DNA of 64,000 nucleotides from an uncultured Pelagibacteraceae bacterium (GTDB taxonomy: Bacteria > Pseudomonadota > Alphaproteobacteria > Pelagibacterales > Pelagibacteraceae), in assembly GCA_902591025.1 (NCBI GenBank), contig CACIZB010000001.1, positions 1 through 64,000 on the forward strand, written 5' to 3'. Made by a program: the position numbers and the translations under genes. Below the pieces are notes generated by a model that searched no databases, was not told the DNA's origin, and saw only the letters and a program-made list of their open reading frames with translations. The number at the start of each line of letters is the position of its first letter. Position 1 is the first letter of the stretch. Shown here one piece after another: positions 28,064-38,683 of this stretch.

Positions 28064-29362
28064 TTATCTTCCCACACTATAATATTTTAAGCCTTGATTC
28101 TTCATTTTATCCACAGAGTAAATATTCCTTAAATCATATATAATTATTTTTTTTCTTTTTGATAACTTACTAAAGTTTATAGATTTAAAATCATTCCATT
28201 CTGTATGAATTATAACTAAGTCCGCGTCCTCAATTGTTTTTTTTATAGAATTCTCATAATTGACATTTTTAATTTTAGAAAACTCTTTTTTAAAACCGGT
28301 AGGATCGTAATACTTAATTAATGCACCCTTTTTAGAGAGTGAGGGTATCATAATTAAACTTGAAGAGTCTCTCATATCGTCTGTGTTAGCTTTGAATGTT
28401 ACACCTAAAAAAGATATCTTTTTATTTTTAATCTTATTATTTAAAATTTCACTTACTCTTTTTAATAAAATATTTGATCTATTTTCATTTGATTTTATAA
28501 CTGATTTTATTACTGATAGGTTTGACTTAAACTTATCAGCTGTTGAAATAATTGCCTTAGTATCCTTTGGAAAACAAGATCCTCCATATGCAGGCCCTGC
28601 TCTTAAAAAACGACTACCTATTCTTTTATCCAGACCCATTCCTATTGATATATCTTCAACACTTATTCCAGTCTTTTCACATAAATTTGCAATTTCATTA
28701 ATAAATGTAATTTTTGTAGCTAAGAATGCATTTGATGCATATTTAATTAACTCTGCTGCCCTTCTAGAAGTATTTAAATATTGTGCTCCTTTAGAAATTA
28801 AAGGATTATATAAATTTTTTAAAATTCGATTTGATTTTTTATCATTTGAACCTACAACTATTCTATCGGGATATATAAAATCTCTTATTGCTTCACCTTC
28901 TCTTAAAAATTCAGGATTAGAAACTATTGAAAACTTTTTTTTTGAATTTTTTTTGGCTATAATTTTTTCAATTTCATCACCTGTTGTAACTGGCACTGTT
29001 GATTTGGTTATAATTATCTTAAATTTATTAATTGAGGAGCTTATTTCTTTAGCAACATTATAAATTTGACTTAGATCTGCAGAACTTCCACCTTTTTTAG
29101 TTGGTGTTCCTACACAAATAAAAATTATATCAGAGTTATTAATTGATTTTTTTAAATTTGAAGAGAACTTTAATCTTTTATTTTTGAAATTTTTTATAAC
29201 CAATTCGGATAGACCAGGTTCAAAGATAGGAATTTTACCTTTTTTAAGTAAATCAATCTTATTTTTATCTTTGTCAACACAGATTACATCATTTCCTAAA
29301 TCAGAAAAGCAAACTCCACTAACTAAGCCTACATAGCCAGTTCCAATCATACATAATTTCAT
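28064..29362 (-). CDS. ugd: UDP-glucose 6-dehydrogenase
   Basis: Oxidises UDP-glucose twice with NAD to UDP-glucuronate, a precursor for surface polysaccharides. 432 residues. The N-terminal Rossmann motif is KLCMIGTGYVGLVSGVCFSDLG; the catalytic Cys263 is in AYGGSCFPKDTKAI; GVTFKANTDDMRDSSSL marks the C-terminal UDP-binding domain. It follows galU with a four-base overlap, so the pair forms a two-step route from glucose 1-phosphate to UDP-glucuronate. Confidence 0.95.
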   Translation of the reverse strand: MKLCMIGTGYVGLVSGVCFSDLGNDVICVDKDKNKIDLLKKGKIPIFEPGLSELVIKNFKNKRLKFSSNLKKSINNSDIIFICVGTPTKKGGSSADLSQIYNVAKEISSSINKFKIIITKSTVPVTTGDEIEKIIAKKNSKKKFSIVSNPEFLREGEAIRDFIYPDRIVVGSNDKKSNRILKNLYNPLISKGAQYLNTSRRAAELIKYASNAFLATKITFINEIANLCEKTGISVEDISIGMGLDKRIGSRFLRAGPAYGGSCFPKDTKAIISTADKFKSNLSVIKSVIKSNENRSNILLKRVSEILNNKIKNKKISFLGVTFKANTDDMRDSSSLIMIPSLSKKGALIKYYDPTGFKKEFSKIKNVNYENSIKKTIEDADLVIIHTEWNDFKSINFSKLSKRKKIIIYDLRNIYSVDKMKNQGLKYYSVGR

Positions 29363-30174
29363 AATTTGGCAATTTCCTCTGATGATTTTATATAACCCTT
29401 CATACTTCCGCAGTCTAAATATTTTCCAGAAAAATTATGTGCTATAAATTTGTTATTTTCCTTTATTAATGATTGTATAGCATCCGTGATGTGTATTTCA
29501 CCGCCTCTCCCAGGTTTTTGTTTAAGTAATTTTGAAAAAATTTTTTTTGGAAGAATATATCTCCCAATTACAGCTTTATTAGATGGTGCATTCTTAATTG
29601 ATGGTTTTTCAATAACATCATTTATTAAATAATTTTTATTATCAATTTTTTTATCTATTTTAAAGATACCCCATCTAGAAATAGTTTTTCTTTCTACATT
29701 CATACTAGCCATTACGCTTGACTTAAATTTATTATGAACCTTAATCATAGATTTTGAACAGTTCTCTTTTAATATAAGATCATCAGGTAATAACATTAAA
29801 AAGTATTTATCTTTGATATATTTTTTCGTTTTGAGAACAGCATCTCCTGTACCAAGAGGTTTATTCTGATAAACAAATTTAATCATTTTTTTATATTTCA
29901 ATATTTTTTTATATTCATTAGAAATTCTTAAATCTTTTTTTTTGGAAATAATTTTCTTATAAAAATTATCATTGTAGAAATAATTTTTAATCATTATTTT
30001 TTTTTTTGAAATTATAAAAATTACCTCTTTTATACCTGCATCAATACATTCATCTAAAATATATTCAATGCCCGGTCTACCATTCATAGGCAAAAGTTCT
30101 TTAGCAAAAACACTGGTAAGAGGTAGTAATCTTGTGCCCAAACCAGCCAATGGAATAATCGCTTGTTTAATCAT
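29359..30174 (-). CDS. galU: UTP-glucose-1-phosphate uridylyltransferase
   Basis: Makes UDP-glucose from UTP and glucose 1-phosphate. 271 residues. The nucleotide-binding start IIPLAGLGTRLLPLTSVFAKE is diagnostic; LLPDDLIL supplies the metal-binding Asp, and VIEKPS and GRYILPKKIF are further family motifs. It is transcribed just before ugd and is divergent from panC. Confidence 0.95.
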   Translation of the reverse strand: MIKQAIIPLAGLGTRLLPLTSVFAKELLPMNGRPGIEYILDECIDAGIKEVIFIISKKKIMIKNYFYNDNFYKKIISKKKDLRISNEYKKILKYKKMIKFVYQNKPLGTGDAVLKTKKYIKDKYFLMLLPDDLILKENCSKSMIKVHNKFKSSVMASMNVERKTISRWGIFKIDKKIDNKNYLINDVIEKPSIKNAPSNKAVIGRYILPKKIFSKLLKQKPGRGGEIHITDAIQSLIKENNKFIAHNFSGKYLDCGSMKGYIKSSEEIAKL

Positions 30175-30208
30175 TTAAATGTTTTACTTATTAAAATGTT
30201 TTATACAA

Positions 30209-31021
30209 ATGAAAATTTTAATAAATAAAAATGATTTAAATGAGGCATTAAATTCTGTCTCTAATTTGGGTTTTGTACCTACAATGGGTGGTCTTCATCG
30301 AGGTCATATCTCGTTAATAGAGCGCTCTAAAAAAGAGTGCAATAGAACTCTTGTTAGTATTTTTGTAAACCCAACCCAATTTAATAATACAAAAGATTAT
30401 AATAGATACCCTAGAAATAAAAAAAAAGATTTATCAATTTTAAGAAAGTTAAAAGTAGATTTTGTTTTTTTACCGAGCAATAAAGATATTTATGACTCTA
30501 AAAGAAAAATTAAAATCAAAATCTCTAAAAAAGACAAGATTTTATGTGCTAAATATAGAAAGGGACATTTTGAAGGTGTGATAGATGTTATGGATCGATT
30601 AACAAGAATGATCAAACCTAAAAAAATATTTATGGGGGAAAAAGATTTTCAACAATTATATTTAATTAAAAATTATTTTAAAAAAAGAAATAAAAGTAAA
30701 ATAATTTCATGTAAAACAATTAGAGATAATCATCAGTTAGCTCTTTCCTCAAGGAATATGCTTTTAGATAAAAAAGGATTATTTATTGCAAGATCTATTT
30801 CTAAAAATTTAATTTCCTTTAAAAAAAAGATGTCTACTGCAGTAAATATTAAAAAGAAAATAGCTCAAAAGAAAAAAGAATTGAACGTTTTTGATAACAT
30901 AAAAATTGAATATCTTGAACTTAGAAATAAATTCGATTTAAAAAAAACTCTTAAGATTAAAAATTCTAAAGTTTTTATTGGTTATTATTTAAATGACGTA
31001 AGACTGATAGATAATTTTTAA
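30209..31021 (+). CDS. panC: Pantothenate synthetase
   Basis: Joins pantoate and beta-alanine with ATP to form pantothenate. About 270 residues from the ATG at 30209, which gives the usual short lead before LGFVPTMGGLHRGHISLI; the frame is open to an ATG at 30179 that would add ten atypical residues. The HxGH-type motif is HRGH, MGEKDFQQL binds substrate, and SSRN replaces the KMSKS loop as in other PanC. The sequence is very lysine-rich. No panB is visible in the window. Confidence 0.93.
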   Translation: MKILINKNDLNEALNSVSNLGFVPTMGGLHRGHISLIERSKKECNRTLVSIFVNPTQFNNTKDYNRYPRNKKKDLSILRKLKVDFVFLPSNKDIYDSKRKIKIKISKKDKILCAKYRKGHFEGVIDVMDRLTRMIKPKKIFMGEKDFQQLYLIKNYFKKRNKSKIISCKTIRDNHQLALSSRNMLLDKKGLFIARSISKNLISFKKKMSTAVNIKKKIAQKKKELNVFDNIKIEYLELRNKFDLKKTLKIKNSKVFIGYYLNDVRLIDNF

Positions 31022-31024
31022 TGT

Positions 31025-32398
31025 TTACAAGAAATAAGCTCCTACACCTAAGAAAGAAACGAAACCAATTACATCTGTTATAGTTGTTACAAAAACACTT
31101 GAGGCAATAGCGGGATCTATATTCATTTTTTTTAATGTGACAGGAACTAAAATTCCAAATAACCCAGCTACAACCATAGTTAATATCATAGATATTGATA
31201 TTATTAGAGATAGTTGAAAATCTTGAAACCATAGCTGAACTATTAAAGAACTTATTACAGCAAAAATAATTCCATTTAAAATACCAATATTAAATTCTTT
31301 TAAGATATTTTGATTAAAATTATTTTTTGTAAGATCATTAGTGGCTAATGTTCTCACCGTAACAGCAAGTGTTTGCATTCCCGCATTACCGCCCATAGAA
31401 GCTACAATTGGCATTAAAAAAGCTAAAACAACCATTTGCTCGATAGTTGCTCCAAACAAACTTATACAATATGTTGCTAGAAAGGCTGTAAAAAGATTTA
31501 ACAATAACCAGTTAAATCTTCTTTTGGTTTTGGTTATTACACCATCAGTAATTTCTTCATCACCTACTCCAGCTAATCTCAAAGCATCTTCTTCTGCTTC
31601 TTCTTTTAAAACGGTTAAAACGTCATCTGATGTTATCATGCCAACTAATTTATTATTTTTGTCAACTACACAAGCAGAATTCAAATTATAATTCTCAAAT
31701 ATATTTCCTACTTCCTCCCTATCCATATCAACAGGCACTAAAAAAGTTGAGTCTTCCATTATTGATGACATTTTAGACTCTCTTGGGGTTCTTAACACTT
31801 TTGATGAAGGTACAGTTCCAACTGGTTTAAAGTTTTCATCAACTATAAAAATTTCTAAAAATTGCTCTGGTAAATCTTTATTTTCCCTTAAATAGTCAAT
31901 CGTTTGACCAACAGACCAATTACTAGGAATTGCGGTAAATTCTCTCTGCATAATTCTAGCAGCACTATCTTCTGGATAACTTAATCCTTCCAACAAAGCA
32001 AACCGATCTTTGGGTGGTAATAAACTTAATATTGCATTTTTATCTTTTTCCTCAACATTTTCTAAAATAGCAATTGCATCATCTGACTCTAAATTTTTAA
32101 GTATGCCTACAATTGACTCAGAAGACAGATATTTAATTATTTCAGTTTGAACAGACTCATTTAGCTCTATAAAAACCTCTGGTTCAATTTTGAAGTTATT
32201 AAGTTTTATAAGATTTTCTCTGTTATTTTGGCTTAAATGTTCAATTATATCTGCCGCATCAGCAGGGTGCATTTCTTTAAAAGAATTTGTTATAAATAGA
32301 GCATCATTAGAACTTATTTTGTCTGTGACAACTTTTATGTATTCTTTATTAAATTCAAAATTGACTTTTTTATCTTTGATTTTTTTTATTAAAGACAT
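31025..32398 (-). CDS. mgtE: Magnesium transporter MgtE
   Basis: Mg2+ channel of the inner membrane, gated by intracellular Mg2+. 457 residues. The N-terminal helical domain (about 35-135, with MHPADAADIIEHLS) is followed by a tandem CBS pair (about 145-270, with TAIPSNWSVGQTIDYLRE) and a membrane domain of about five segments, where PIVASMGGNAGMQTLAV is the conserved pore signature. It is divergent from lipB over 60 bases and converges on panC with a three-base gap. Confidence 0.95.
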   Translation of the reverse strand: MSLIKKIKDKKVNFEFNKEYIKVVTDKISSNDALFITNSFKEMHPADAADIIEHLSQNNRENLIKLNNFKIEPEVFIELNESVQTEIIKYLSSESIVGILKNLESDDAIAILENVEEKDKNAILSLLPPKDRFALLEGLSYPEDSAARIMQREFTAIPSNWSVGQTIDYLRENKDLPEQFLEIFIVDENFKPVGTVPSSKVLRTPRESKMSSIMEDSTFLVPVDMDREEVGNIFENYNLNSACVVDKNNKLVGMITSDDVLTVLKEEAEEDALRLAGVGDEEITDGVITKTKRRFNWLLLNLFTAFLATYCISLFGATIEQMVVLAFLMPIVASMGGNAGMQTLAVTVRTLATNDLTKNNFNQNILKEFNIGILNGIIFAVISSLIVQLWFQDFQLSLIISISMILTMVVAGLFGILVPVTLKKMNIDPAIASSVFVTTITDVIGFVSFLGVGAYFL

Positions 32399-32458
32399 AA
32401 ATATTCCTATTATTCAGACGGAACTTTTAATACAAAATATAAAGATTACAATTTTTAA

Positions 32459-33079
32459 ATGAATATTGAGATTAAAAAGTCAAAAAAACCGGTAAAATAT
32501 GAATATGCCATAAAATTTATGGAAGAAAGACTAATCAATATTTATGAGGGTAATTCTAGAGAATTAATTTGGATTTTGGAACATGAAAATATTTTTACTG
32601 CAGGAACTAGCTATAAAAAAACAGAAATTTTGGATAAGTCTATCAAAATTTTAGAAACCAATCGAGGTGGAAAAATTACTTATCACGGGCCAGGTCAATT
32701 AATTTGTTATTTTGTTATTGATTTAAAAAAAAGAAAAAAAGATATAAGAAAATTTATATCCAAAATTGAAAAAACTATTATTGATACACTTAAATTTTAC
32801 AAAATTAAAACTTTTGCTGATAAAAAAAATATTGGTATTTGGTTTCAAGATGAATTTGAAACAAAAAAAGTTGCTGCAATAGGGGTTAGAGTAAGTAAGT
32901 GGATTGCATATCATGGTTTTTCATTAAATATTGAAAATGATTTAAAAAGATATGAATCAATTATACCATGTGGCATCAAAGATAAAGGTGTTACTAATCT
33001 CAAAGAAATAATTAATCAAGATTATAAAGGTATAGAAAGTAAATTGATAAAAAATTTTATCTCTAATTTGGAATATTAA
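32459..33079 (+). CDS. lipB: Octanoyl-[ACP]:protein octanoyltransferase
   Basis: First step of lipoate attachment: moves octanoyl from ACP to lipoyl domains. 206 residues. [13 protein letters not shown] (69-81) forms the acyl pocket, Lys137 in KVAAIGV and Cys171 in [13 protein letters not shown] are the catalytic pair. Its end overlaps the convergent pseudouridine synthase gene by 17 bases. Confidence 0.96.
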   Translation: MNIEIKKSKKPVKYEYAIKFMEERLINIYEGNSRELIWILEHENIFTAGTSYKKTEILDKSIKILETNRGGKITYHGPGQLICYFVIDLKKRKKDIRKFISKIEKTIIDTLKFYKIKTFADKKNIGIWFQDEFETKKVAAIGVRVSKWIAYHGFSLNIENDLKRYESIIPCGIKDKGVTNLKEIINQDYKGIESKLIKNFISNLEY

Positions 33080-33974
33080 GTCTCTTAGTTATTAATAGTT
33101 TTTTAAAATATTCAGGTAACAAGGCTTTAAAAGTATATTTTTTATCTTTGAAGATAAATTTTATTTTATAAGAATGTAGCATTAAATTTTTATTAATACC
33201 CCTAGATACATTGAGCGACCTATATTTTTGATCACCATAAATTGAATTACCAACATTAAACAGTTGTTTTCTTAATTGATGCTTTCTTCCTGTTATTGGT
33301 TTCATTTCAATTAAACTGGCATTAAAATTTTTATCTAAAACTTTAAAAATAGTTTTTGATTTTTCTATTATTTTTTTTCCATTGTCGTATCTTATTAAAT
33401 CATCATTCCATTCTCCCATATCCATTTCTAATTCACCATGGCATATAGCTAAATAGGTTTTGTGAACTTTTCTTAGTCTAAAAAGTGATGTTAATATTTG
33501 AGCCGTTTCTCTATTTTTGGCAATGATAAAAACACCTGATGTATCTTTGTCTAGTCTATGTACAGAGTAAGGTTTTGTTCCCTCAAAAATTTCACTTTTA
33601 GAAAAAATATCAATTAAATTTTTTTTTGATTTGGTCCCTCCTTGAACAGAAACTCCAGAACTTTTATTTAATACAATAAAGTTATCATTATTATCTATAA
33701 TCAAATTTTCATTAGACTTAATAATTTCATTTGTTGGAATAAATTTTTTTTTTTTTTGAATTATCTCTTCTTTAAATTTAAAGTCAAAGAGTTCAATTTT
33801 GTCATTAGTAAAAACTTTGTGTGAACTTTTAACTTTTTTTTTGTTTAATTTTATTTTTCCATTTCTCAAGCTTTTTTCAATAAGGCCTTGAGGAATTTTG
33901 CCTATTTTTGTTCTTAATAAACGATCAATACGCATATTATTATTTTTTGATTCAACAGTGAAGCTTTTAATCAT
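33063..33974 (-). CDS. RluC/RluA-type 23S rRNA pseudouridine synthase
   Basis: 303 residues. An N-terminal S4 RNA-binding domain (about 14-60) is followed by the synthase domain with the catalytic Asp142 in [17 protein letters not shown] and [14 protein letters not shown] downstream. The S4 plus HRLDxDTSG layout matches RluC (23S U955/2504/2580) or RluD; RluC is favoured, not proven. A run of 14 adenines on the coding strand (33744-33757) lies in the linker between the domains. It starts 27 bases after rplQ, on the same strand. Confidence 0.88.
   Translation of the reverse strand: MIKSFTVESKNNNMRIDRLLRTKIGKIPQGLIEKSLRNGKIKLNKKKVKSSHKVFTNDKIELFDFKFKEEIIQKKKKFIPTNEIIKSNENLIIDNNDNFIVLNKSSGVSVQGGTKSKKNLIDIFSKSEIFEGTKPYSVHRLDKDTSGVFIIAKNRETAQILTSLFRLRKVHKTYLAICHGELEMDMGEWNDDLIRYDNGKKIIEKSKTIFKVLDKNFNASLIEMKPITGRKHQLRKQLFNVGNSIYGDQKYRSLNVSRGINKNLMLHSYKIKFIFKDKKYTFKALLPEYFKKLLITKRLNIPN
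33744..33757 (-). repeat. 14-base homopolymer inside a coding region
   Basis: Fourteen consecutive T on the plus strand, hence A on the coding strand, encode the lysine stretch at about residues 73-77 of the pseudouridine synthase. The reading frame is intact as given. Runs this long are prone to polymerase slippage. Confidence 0.95.
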
Positions 33975-34001
33975 GTTGTTATAAATCTGATGTATAAAAT
34001 A

Positions 34002-34445
34002 TCAAGAAGTAGCTAATTTTTTTTCAGATTCTTTTTCAGGTGATTTTTCGAGATCTTTTTTCTTTTTATCAACTCTTTTAGCCTCAACATTTCTGTCTAC
34101 AAACTCAATGATAGCCATAGGTGCATTATCACCATATCTAAATCCAGCTTTTATTATTCTGGTGTAACCACCTTTTCTTTTTTCATATCTTTTTGAAAGA
34201 GTTTTTTTTACTTTATTTGCAGACTTAGAATCTTGTAATTTTGAAATCAAAATTTTTGTTGTTTGCAAAGTATCTTTTTTTCCAAGAGTAATTATTTTAT
34301 CTGCTTGTGGTTTTAAAAATTTTGCCTTAGGCAATGTAGTTTTAATTTGTTCGTATTTAATTAGTGAATTAAGCATATTTTTTAACAAAGCTTTTCTATG
34401 CTCAGAAGTTCTATTCAACCTTTTGTTAGCCATAGCGTGTCTCAT
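34002..34445 (-). CDS. rplQ: 50S ribosomal protein L17
   Basis: 147 residues. [25 protein letters not shown] is the classic L17 N-terminus, and [27 protein letters not shown] the C-terminal core. A Lys/Glu-rich tail of about 25 residues follows. It is the last gene of the alpha-operon part of the ribosomal block; its start shares a base with the rpoA stop. Confidence 0.97.
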   Translation of the reverse strand: MRHAMANKRLNRTSEHRKALLKNMLNSLIKYEQIKTTLPKAKFLKPQADKIITLGKKDTLQTTKILISKLQDSKSANKVKKTLSKRYEKRKGGYTRIIKAGFRYGDNAPMAIIEFVDRNVEAKRVDKKKKDLEKSPEKESEKKLATS

Positions 34446-35473
34446 TAGATCGCTTCCTCAAGTTTTTTTGACATTTCTGCTATATTATCTGGAGGCCAAT
34501 TAGGTATTTCCATGCCTAGATATAGTGACATTCCGGTTAAAACTTCTTTTATTTCATTTAAGGATTTTCTTCCAAAGTTAGGTGTTCTCAACATTTCCCC
34601 CTCAGATTTTTGAACTAAATCTCCAATATAAATTATATTATCATTTTTTAGACAATTCATTGATCTAACAGAAAGCTCAAGTTCATCAACTTTTCTTAAT
34701 AAATTTTTATTAAATTCTGGTTCAGTAGAAACTTCTTTAATTGGAGCTTCAACTGGTTCATCAAAATTTATAAACATCTTTAATTGATCTTGAAATATTC
34801 TTGCAGAATAAGCTATGGCATCTTCTGCAGATATTGATCCGTTTGTTTCTACTTCCATTGTAAGTTTATCGTAATCTAGTGCTTTACCTTCTCGGGCAGT
34901 GCTTACTGAGTAAGATACTTTTTTTACTGGGCTATATAAAGAGTCAATAGCGATTAAACCTAAAGGGGGCTCTTCAGGTTTATTTAATTCAGCAGGGACA
35001 TAACCTTTACCTGTATTAATATTCATTTCCATATGAAAATTTGTATTTTCATCTAAATTACATATTACTAAATCTGGATTAAGTATTTCAACATCAGCAA
35101 TAGAAGTAATATTTGATGCTTTGATTTCTCCTGGTCCTTTAGCGTCTAAAACTAATTTTTTTGTGCCTTCAGATGAACATTTTAAAGCTAGAGATTTTAC
35201 ATTTAAAACTATATCTGTAACATCTTCTCTAACACCTTTTATAGAGGTAAATTCATGTAAAACTCCGTCAATTTGAATAGAAGTAACAGCAGCACCTCTG
35301 ATAGATGATAAAAGTATTCTTCTTAAAGAATTCCCTAATGTTAATCCATAACCTTTTTCTAATGGTTCAGCAACAACGGTTGCTTGTGTGAGGTCATCAC
35401 TAATTTTAACATCTAGTTTAGCTGGTTTAATTAAAGATTTCCAATTTTTTACATTCACATTCTCAGTTTCCAT
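34445..35473 (-). CDS. rpoA: DNA-directed RNA polymerase subunit alpha
   Basis: Assembly and promoter-binding subunit of RNA polymerase. 342 residues. The N-terminal dimerisation domain has [21 protein letters not shown]; the C-terminal domain from about 255 has [20 protein letters not shown] and the helix-hairpin-helix [18 protein letters not shown]. It shares one base with rpsK upstream and one with rplQ downstream. Confidence 0.98.
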   Translation of the reverse strand: METENVNVKNWKSLIKPAKLDVKISDDLTQATVVAEPLEKGYGLTLGNSLRRILLSSIRGAAVTSIQIDGVLHEFTSIKGVREDVTDIVLNVKSLALKCSSEGTKKLVLDAKGPGEIKASNITSIADVEILNPDLVICNLDENTNFHMEMNINTGKGYVPAELNKPEEPPLGLIAIDSLYSPVKKVSYSVSTAREGKALDYDKLTMEVETNGSISAEDAIAYSARIFQDQLKMFINFDEPVEAPIKEVSTEPEFNKNLLRKVDELELSVRSMNCLKNDNIIYIGDLVQKSEGEMLRTPNFGRKSLNEIKEVLTGMSLYLGMEIPNWPPDNIAEMSKKLEEAI

Positions 35474-35922
35474 TAAACTCTCCTTTTTTTTGGTGGTCTA
35501 CTTCCGTTATGAGGCATTGGAGTTGTATCTTTGATAGATAGAATTTTAAATCCTCTTGCCTGCAATGCTCTTAAAGCTGTCTCGCGTCCAGATCCTGGCC
35601 CTTTGACCTCTACTGATAAAGTTTTCATTCCAAATTCTAAAGCCTTTGATGCTGCAGCATCCGCAGCAACTTGTGCAGCGTACGGAGTTGATTTTCTTGA
35701 ACCTTTAAAACCTTTTTGACCGGCAGATGCCCAAGAAATAACGTTACCATTCGTATCGGCAATTGAAATTATTGTATTATTAAAAGTAGACTGAACAAAA
35801 GCAATTCCATTTAAAATATTTTTTTTAGTTTTTTTTTTCTTAGAATAAGAACTTTTGTTAACTTTTTTTGTGACTTTTTCAGTTTTTAAATCTTTATTTT
35901 CAGGTTTTTCTAACTTTGCCAT
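35473..35922 (-). CDS. rpsK: 30S ribosomal protein S11
   Basis: 149 residues, about 20 longer than typical. The extra length is an N-terminal Lys-rich extension (about 1-37) before the conserved [18 protein letters not shown]. The core includes [19 protein letters not shown] and the C-terminal [18 protein letters not shown]. Two bases separate it from rpsM. Confidence 0.97.
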   Translation of the reverse strand: MAKLEKPENKDLKTEKVTKKVNKSSYSKKKKTKKNILNGIAFVQSTFNNTIISIADTNGNVISWASAGQKGFKGSRKSTPYAAQVAADAAASKALEFGMKTLSVEVKGPGSGRETALRALQARGFKILSIKDTTPMPHNGSRPPKKRRV

Positions 35923-35924
35923 AA

Positions 35925-36308
35925 TTATTTTTTAAGTGGAGTTAATTTTTTTCCTGCTATTGCTATAGCCTTGCCTTTTCTTGTCCTAGCATTACATCTA
36001 GTTCTTTGTCCTCTTACCGGTAATTTTTTTCTATGCCTCGAACCTCTATAACAAGCAAGGTCTATTAATCTTTTAATGCTCAAAGAGTAATCTCTTCTTA
36101 AGTCACCTTCTACTTTGAAGTTTTGGTCTATAAATTCTCTAATTTTTAATATTTCATCATCTGTAAGTTGATTTACCCTTTTATCTTTAGGAATTGCCAG
36201 AGACTTACAAATTTCACCTGAGAATTTTTCACCTATTCCATATATATAGGTTAATCCAATATGAACTAATTTATTTTGTGGAATATTAATACCTGCAATA
36301 CGAGCCAT
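35925..36308 (-). CDS. rpsM: 30S ribosomal protein S13
   Basis: 127 residues. [26 protein letters not shown] opens the protein; [20 protein letters not shown] and [10 protein letters not shown] close it. It is separated from adk upstream by a spacer of about 56 bases, one of the longer gaps in this block. No rpmJ (L36) lies between, as is common in alphaproteobacteria. Confidence 0.98.
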   Translation of the reverse strand: MARIAGINIPQNKLVHIGLTYIYGIGEKFSGEICKSLAIPKDKRVNQLTDDEILKIREFIDQNFKVEGDLRRDYSLSIKRLIDLACYRGSRHRKKLPVRGQRTRCNARTRKGKAIAIAGKKLTPLKK

Positions 36309-36364
36309 AAATAATGTGATAAATTTTAGCCTTTTATATAAGAAGATCTTTTAAAGTCAATGTC

Positions 36365-36928
36365 TTAAACATTGAGAAAAGCTTCTATTTTAGCGGTTAT
36401 TTCGTCAATTTCTAAAGTCCCATCAATTTCATAAAAATTTGGATTTTTGTTATAGAAATTTAAAACAGGCTTAGTAGTTTCCATATAAGTGTCATACCTT
36501 TTTAGAATAGTTTCAGTATCATCATCTGTTCTTTTTTCTAAAGTTTTTCTTTTTTGAATTCTTTTTATTATTATATCTTTATTTACGTTGAGAAAAAAAA
36601 TGTAATCTAATTTTTGATCTGAATTTTGTAACAATGAGTCTAAGTTCTTAGCTTGAGTAAGAGATCTAGGATATCCATCAAATATCAATCTATTTTTATT
36701 CTTTGGATCAAATATTACATCCTTAATTAGTTTATTAACTATTTCATCTTTGACGAATTTTCCATCATTCATATCTTCTATGATCATTTTACCAATCTCT
36801 GAATTTTTTTTAATTTCATTTCTTAAAATTTCTCCTGTAGATATCTGGAAGCCATTAAATTTATCAACTAAATATTTAGCTTGTGTTCCTTTGCCGGCTC
36901 CTGGAGGTCCAAATAAAATTAAATTCAC
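36365..36928 (-). CDS. adk: Adenylate kinase
   Basis: Interconverts AMP, ADP and ATP. GTG at 36926-36928 gives the canonical start MNLILFGPPGAGKGTQAK and about 187 residues; a TTG at 36949 would add seven residues and overlap secY by 11 bases. Motifs: P-loop GPPGAGKGT, FDGYPRSLTQAKNLD, and KRTDDDTETILKRY. This is the short form without the zinc-type LID domain, usual for alphaproteobacteria. Confidence 0.93.
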   Translation of the reverse strand: MNLILFGPPGAGKGTQAKYLVDKFNGFQISTGEILRNEIKKNSEIGKMIIEDMNDGKFVKDEIVNKLIKDVIFDPKNKNRLIFDGYPRSLTQAKNLDSLLQNSDQKLDYIFFLNVNKDIIIKRIQKRKTLEKRTDDDTETILKRYDTYMETTKPVLNFYNKNPNFYEIDGTLEIDEITAKIEAFLNV

Positions 36929-36938
36929 TTTTATTATC

Positions 36939-38219
36939 TTATCTACCAAACTTTGTTTTTTTTATTAGTTGCTCATACTGTGAACTCATTAATCTAGTTT
37001 GTATTTGTGTAACAGTATCAATAGCAACTACAACAACAATTAAAATTGAAGTTCCCCCCAAATAAAAAGGTATAGGATAATTTGCAATTAAAAATTCAGG
37101 CATCAAGCATACTAATGTTAGATACGAGGCACCAATTGTTGTTAATTTTGTTAAAATATTCTCTATATATAAAGCTGTGCTTTCACCAGGTCTTATTCCT
37201 GGAATAAAACCACCATATTTTCTTAAATTATCTGCAGTTTCATTTGGATTAAAAGTTATAGAAGTATAAAAAAAAGTAAAAAATACTATTCCTGACGCAT
37301 ATAACAGCATATAAAGTGGTTGTCCTTGAGTAAAATAAGAACTTAAATTTAAAAATGTCTCATTATTGGAAAAATTAAAATTCGAAAATGTTACAGGTAA
37401 CAGTAATAAAGCTGAAGCGAATATTGCAGGTATTACTCCAGCTTGGTTGATCTTAAGAGGTAAATGAGAAGATTCCCCACCATACATTTTATTCCCCATT
37501 TGTCTTTTAGGATAATTTATAAGTATTTTTCTTAAAGCTCTTTCCATAAAAACAATAAACAAAATAGTAATAATTAATAAAATAAATATTCCTATTATCA
37601 TTAATGTTGATATTGCACCTGTTCTGCCTAATTCAAATGTCGTTACTAAGGCTCTTGGAATTTCCGCAACGATACCGGCAAAAATAATTAGAGAAATTCC
37701 GTTTCCAATTCCTCTCTGAGTAATTTGTTCTCCTAGCCACATTAAAAAAATTGTTCCTGCAACTATTGTCGTTACAGTAGAAATCTTAAAAAAAACACCT
37801 GGATTAATCACTAAATTTGCTGAGGATTCCAGACCAACTGCTAATCCATAACCTTGTAGTGTAGCTAATAAAACTGTTCCATACCTTGTTATTTGAGTGA
37901 TCTTAGATCTACCAATCTCTCCTTGAGCCTTTAAATTTTTAAAATAATCTGAAACTCCAGTTAAAAGTTGAACGATAATTGAAGAGGAAATATAAGGCAT
38001 AATCCCTAATGCAAATATAGCCATTCTACTAACAGCTCCACCTGCAAAAACATTGAACATTCCTAACAATCCCTTTTGATTACCTTCCATCATTATTTTT
38101 AATTGTTCAGGATCTACTCCAGGTAATGGAACAAATGTTCCAAATCTGTAAACAGCTAAAATAGCTATAGTAAATATTATTCTATTTCTTAAATCATTAC
38201 TTGATGATGATGAGCTCAT
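36939..38219 (-). CDS. secY: Preprotein translocase subunit SecY
   Basis: Central channel of the Sec translocon in the inner membrane. 426 residues and about ten membrane segments. Typical segments are MPYISSSIIVQLLTGVSDYF, ITQRGIGNGISLIIFAGIVA (the TM5 region) and GFIPGIRPGESTALYIENIL. It is encoded between rplO and adk, as in the E. coli spc operon. Confidence 0.97.
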   Translation of the reverse strand: MSSSSSSNDLRNRIIFTIAILAVYRFGTFVPLPGVDPEQLKIMMEGNQKGLLGMFNVFAGGAVSRMAIFALGIMPYISSSIIVQLLTGVSDYFKNLKAQGEIGRSKITQITRYGTVLLATLQGYGLAVGLESSANLVINPGVFFKISTVTTIVAGTIFLMWLGEQITQRGIGNGISLIIFAGIVAEIPRALVTTFELGRTGAISTLMIIGIFILLIITILFIVFMERALRKILINYPKRQMGNKMYGGESSHLPLKINQAGVIPAIFASALLLLPVTFSNFNFSNNETFLNLSSYFTQGQPLYMLLYASGIVFFTFFYTSITFNPNETADNLRKYGGFIPGIRPGESTALYIENILTKLTTIGASYLTLVCLMPEFLIANYPIPFYLGGTSILIVVVVAIDTVTQIQTRLMSSQYEQLIKKTKFGR

Positions 38220-38230
38220 TTAGATAATAA

Positions 38231-38683
38231 TTACTTTTTAATTTGTATAGATCCACCCACTTTCTCAAGTTTTTCTACAGCTGATTTTGATGCAAGGTCT
38301 GCTTCAATATTTATTTTATCCTTAATATTTCCTGTACCCAAAATTTTTAATTTGATTGAATTTTTGTTTATCAATCTAAGTTTTTTTAAAAGATCAGAAT
38401 TTAAAGTTTCACTTATCTTTATACTTTTCTTGTCTATATAAGATTGTATCTTGTTTAAATTTAAAATTGCAATGTTTGGTTTAGTTATTGGATTAAAACC
38501 TCTTTTAGGCAACCTTCTGTATAGAGGCATTTGACCACCTTCAAAACTTTTTATAGCAACACCAGATCTAGATTTTTGACCTTTAACACCTCTTCCAGAT
38601 GTCTTGCCTTTTCCAGAGCCAATTCCTCTTCCAACTCTGATTTTAGTTTTGTTAATTTTTTTTCTATTATTTAGACTTATCAT
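38231..38683 (-). CDS. rplO: 50S ribosomal protein L15
   Basis: 150 residues. [24 protein letters not shown] is the glycine-rich N-terminal arm, and [17 protein letters not shown] the core motif. The start shares one base with the rpsE stop. There is no room for rpmD (L30), normally found between these two genes. Confidence 0.97.
   Translation of the reverse strand: MISLNNRKKINKTKIRVGRGIGSGKGKTSGRGVKGQKSRSGVAIKSFEGGQMPLYRRLPKRGFNPITKPNIAILNLNKIQSYIDKKSIKISETLNSDLLKKLRLINKNSIKLKILGTGNIKDKINIEADLASKSAVEKLEKVGGSIQIKK

Noticed and set aside
36929..36949. TTG start for adk overlapping secY
   Set aside because: The GTG at 36928 gives the canonical MNLILFGPPGAGKGT start and avoids the overlap.
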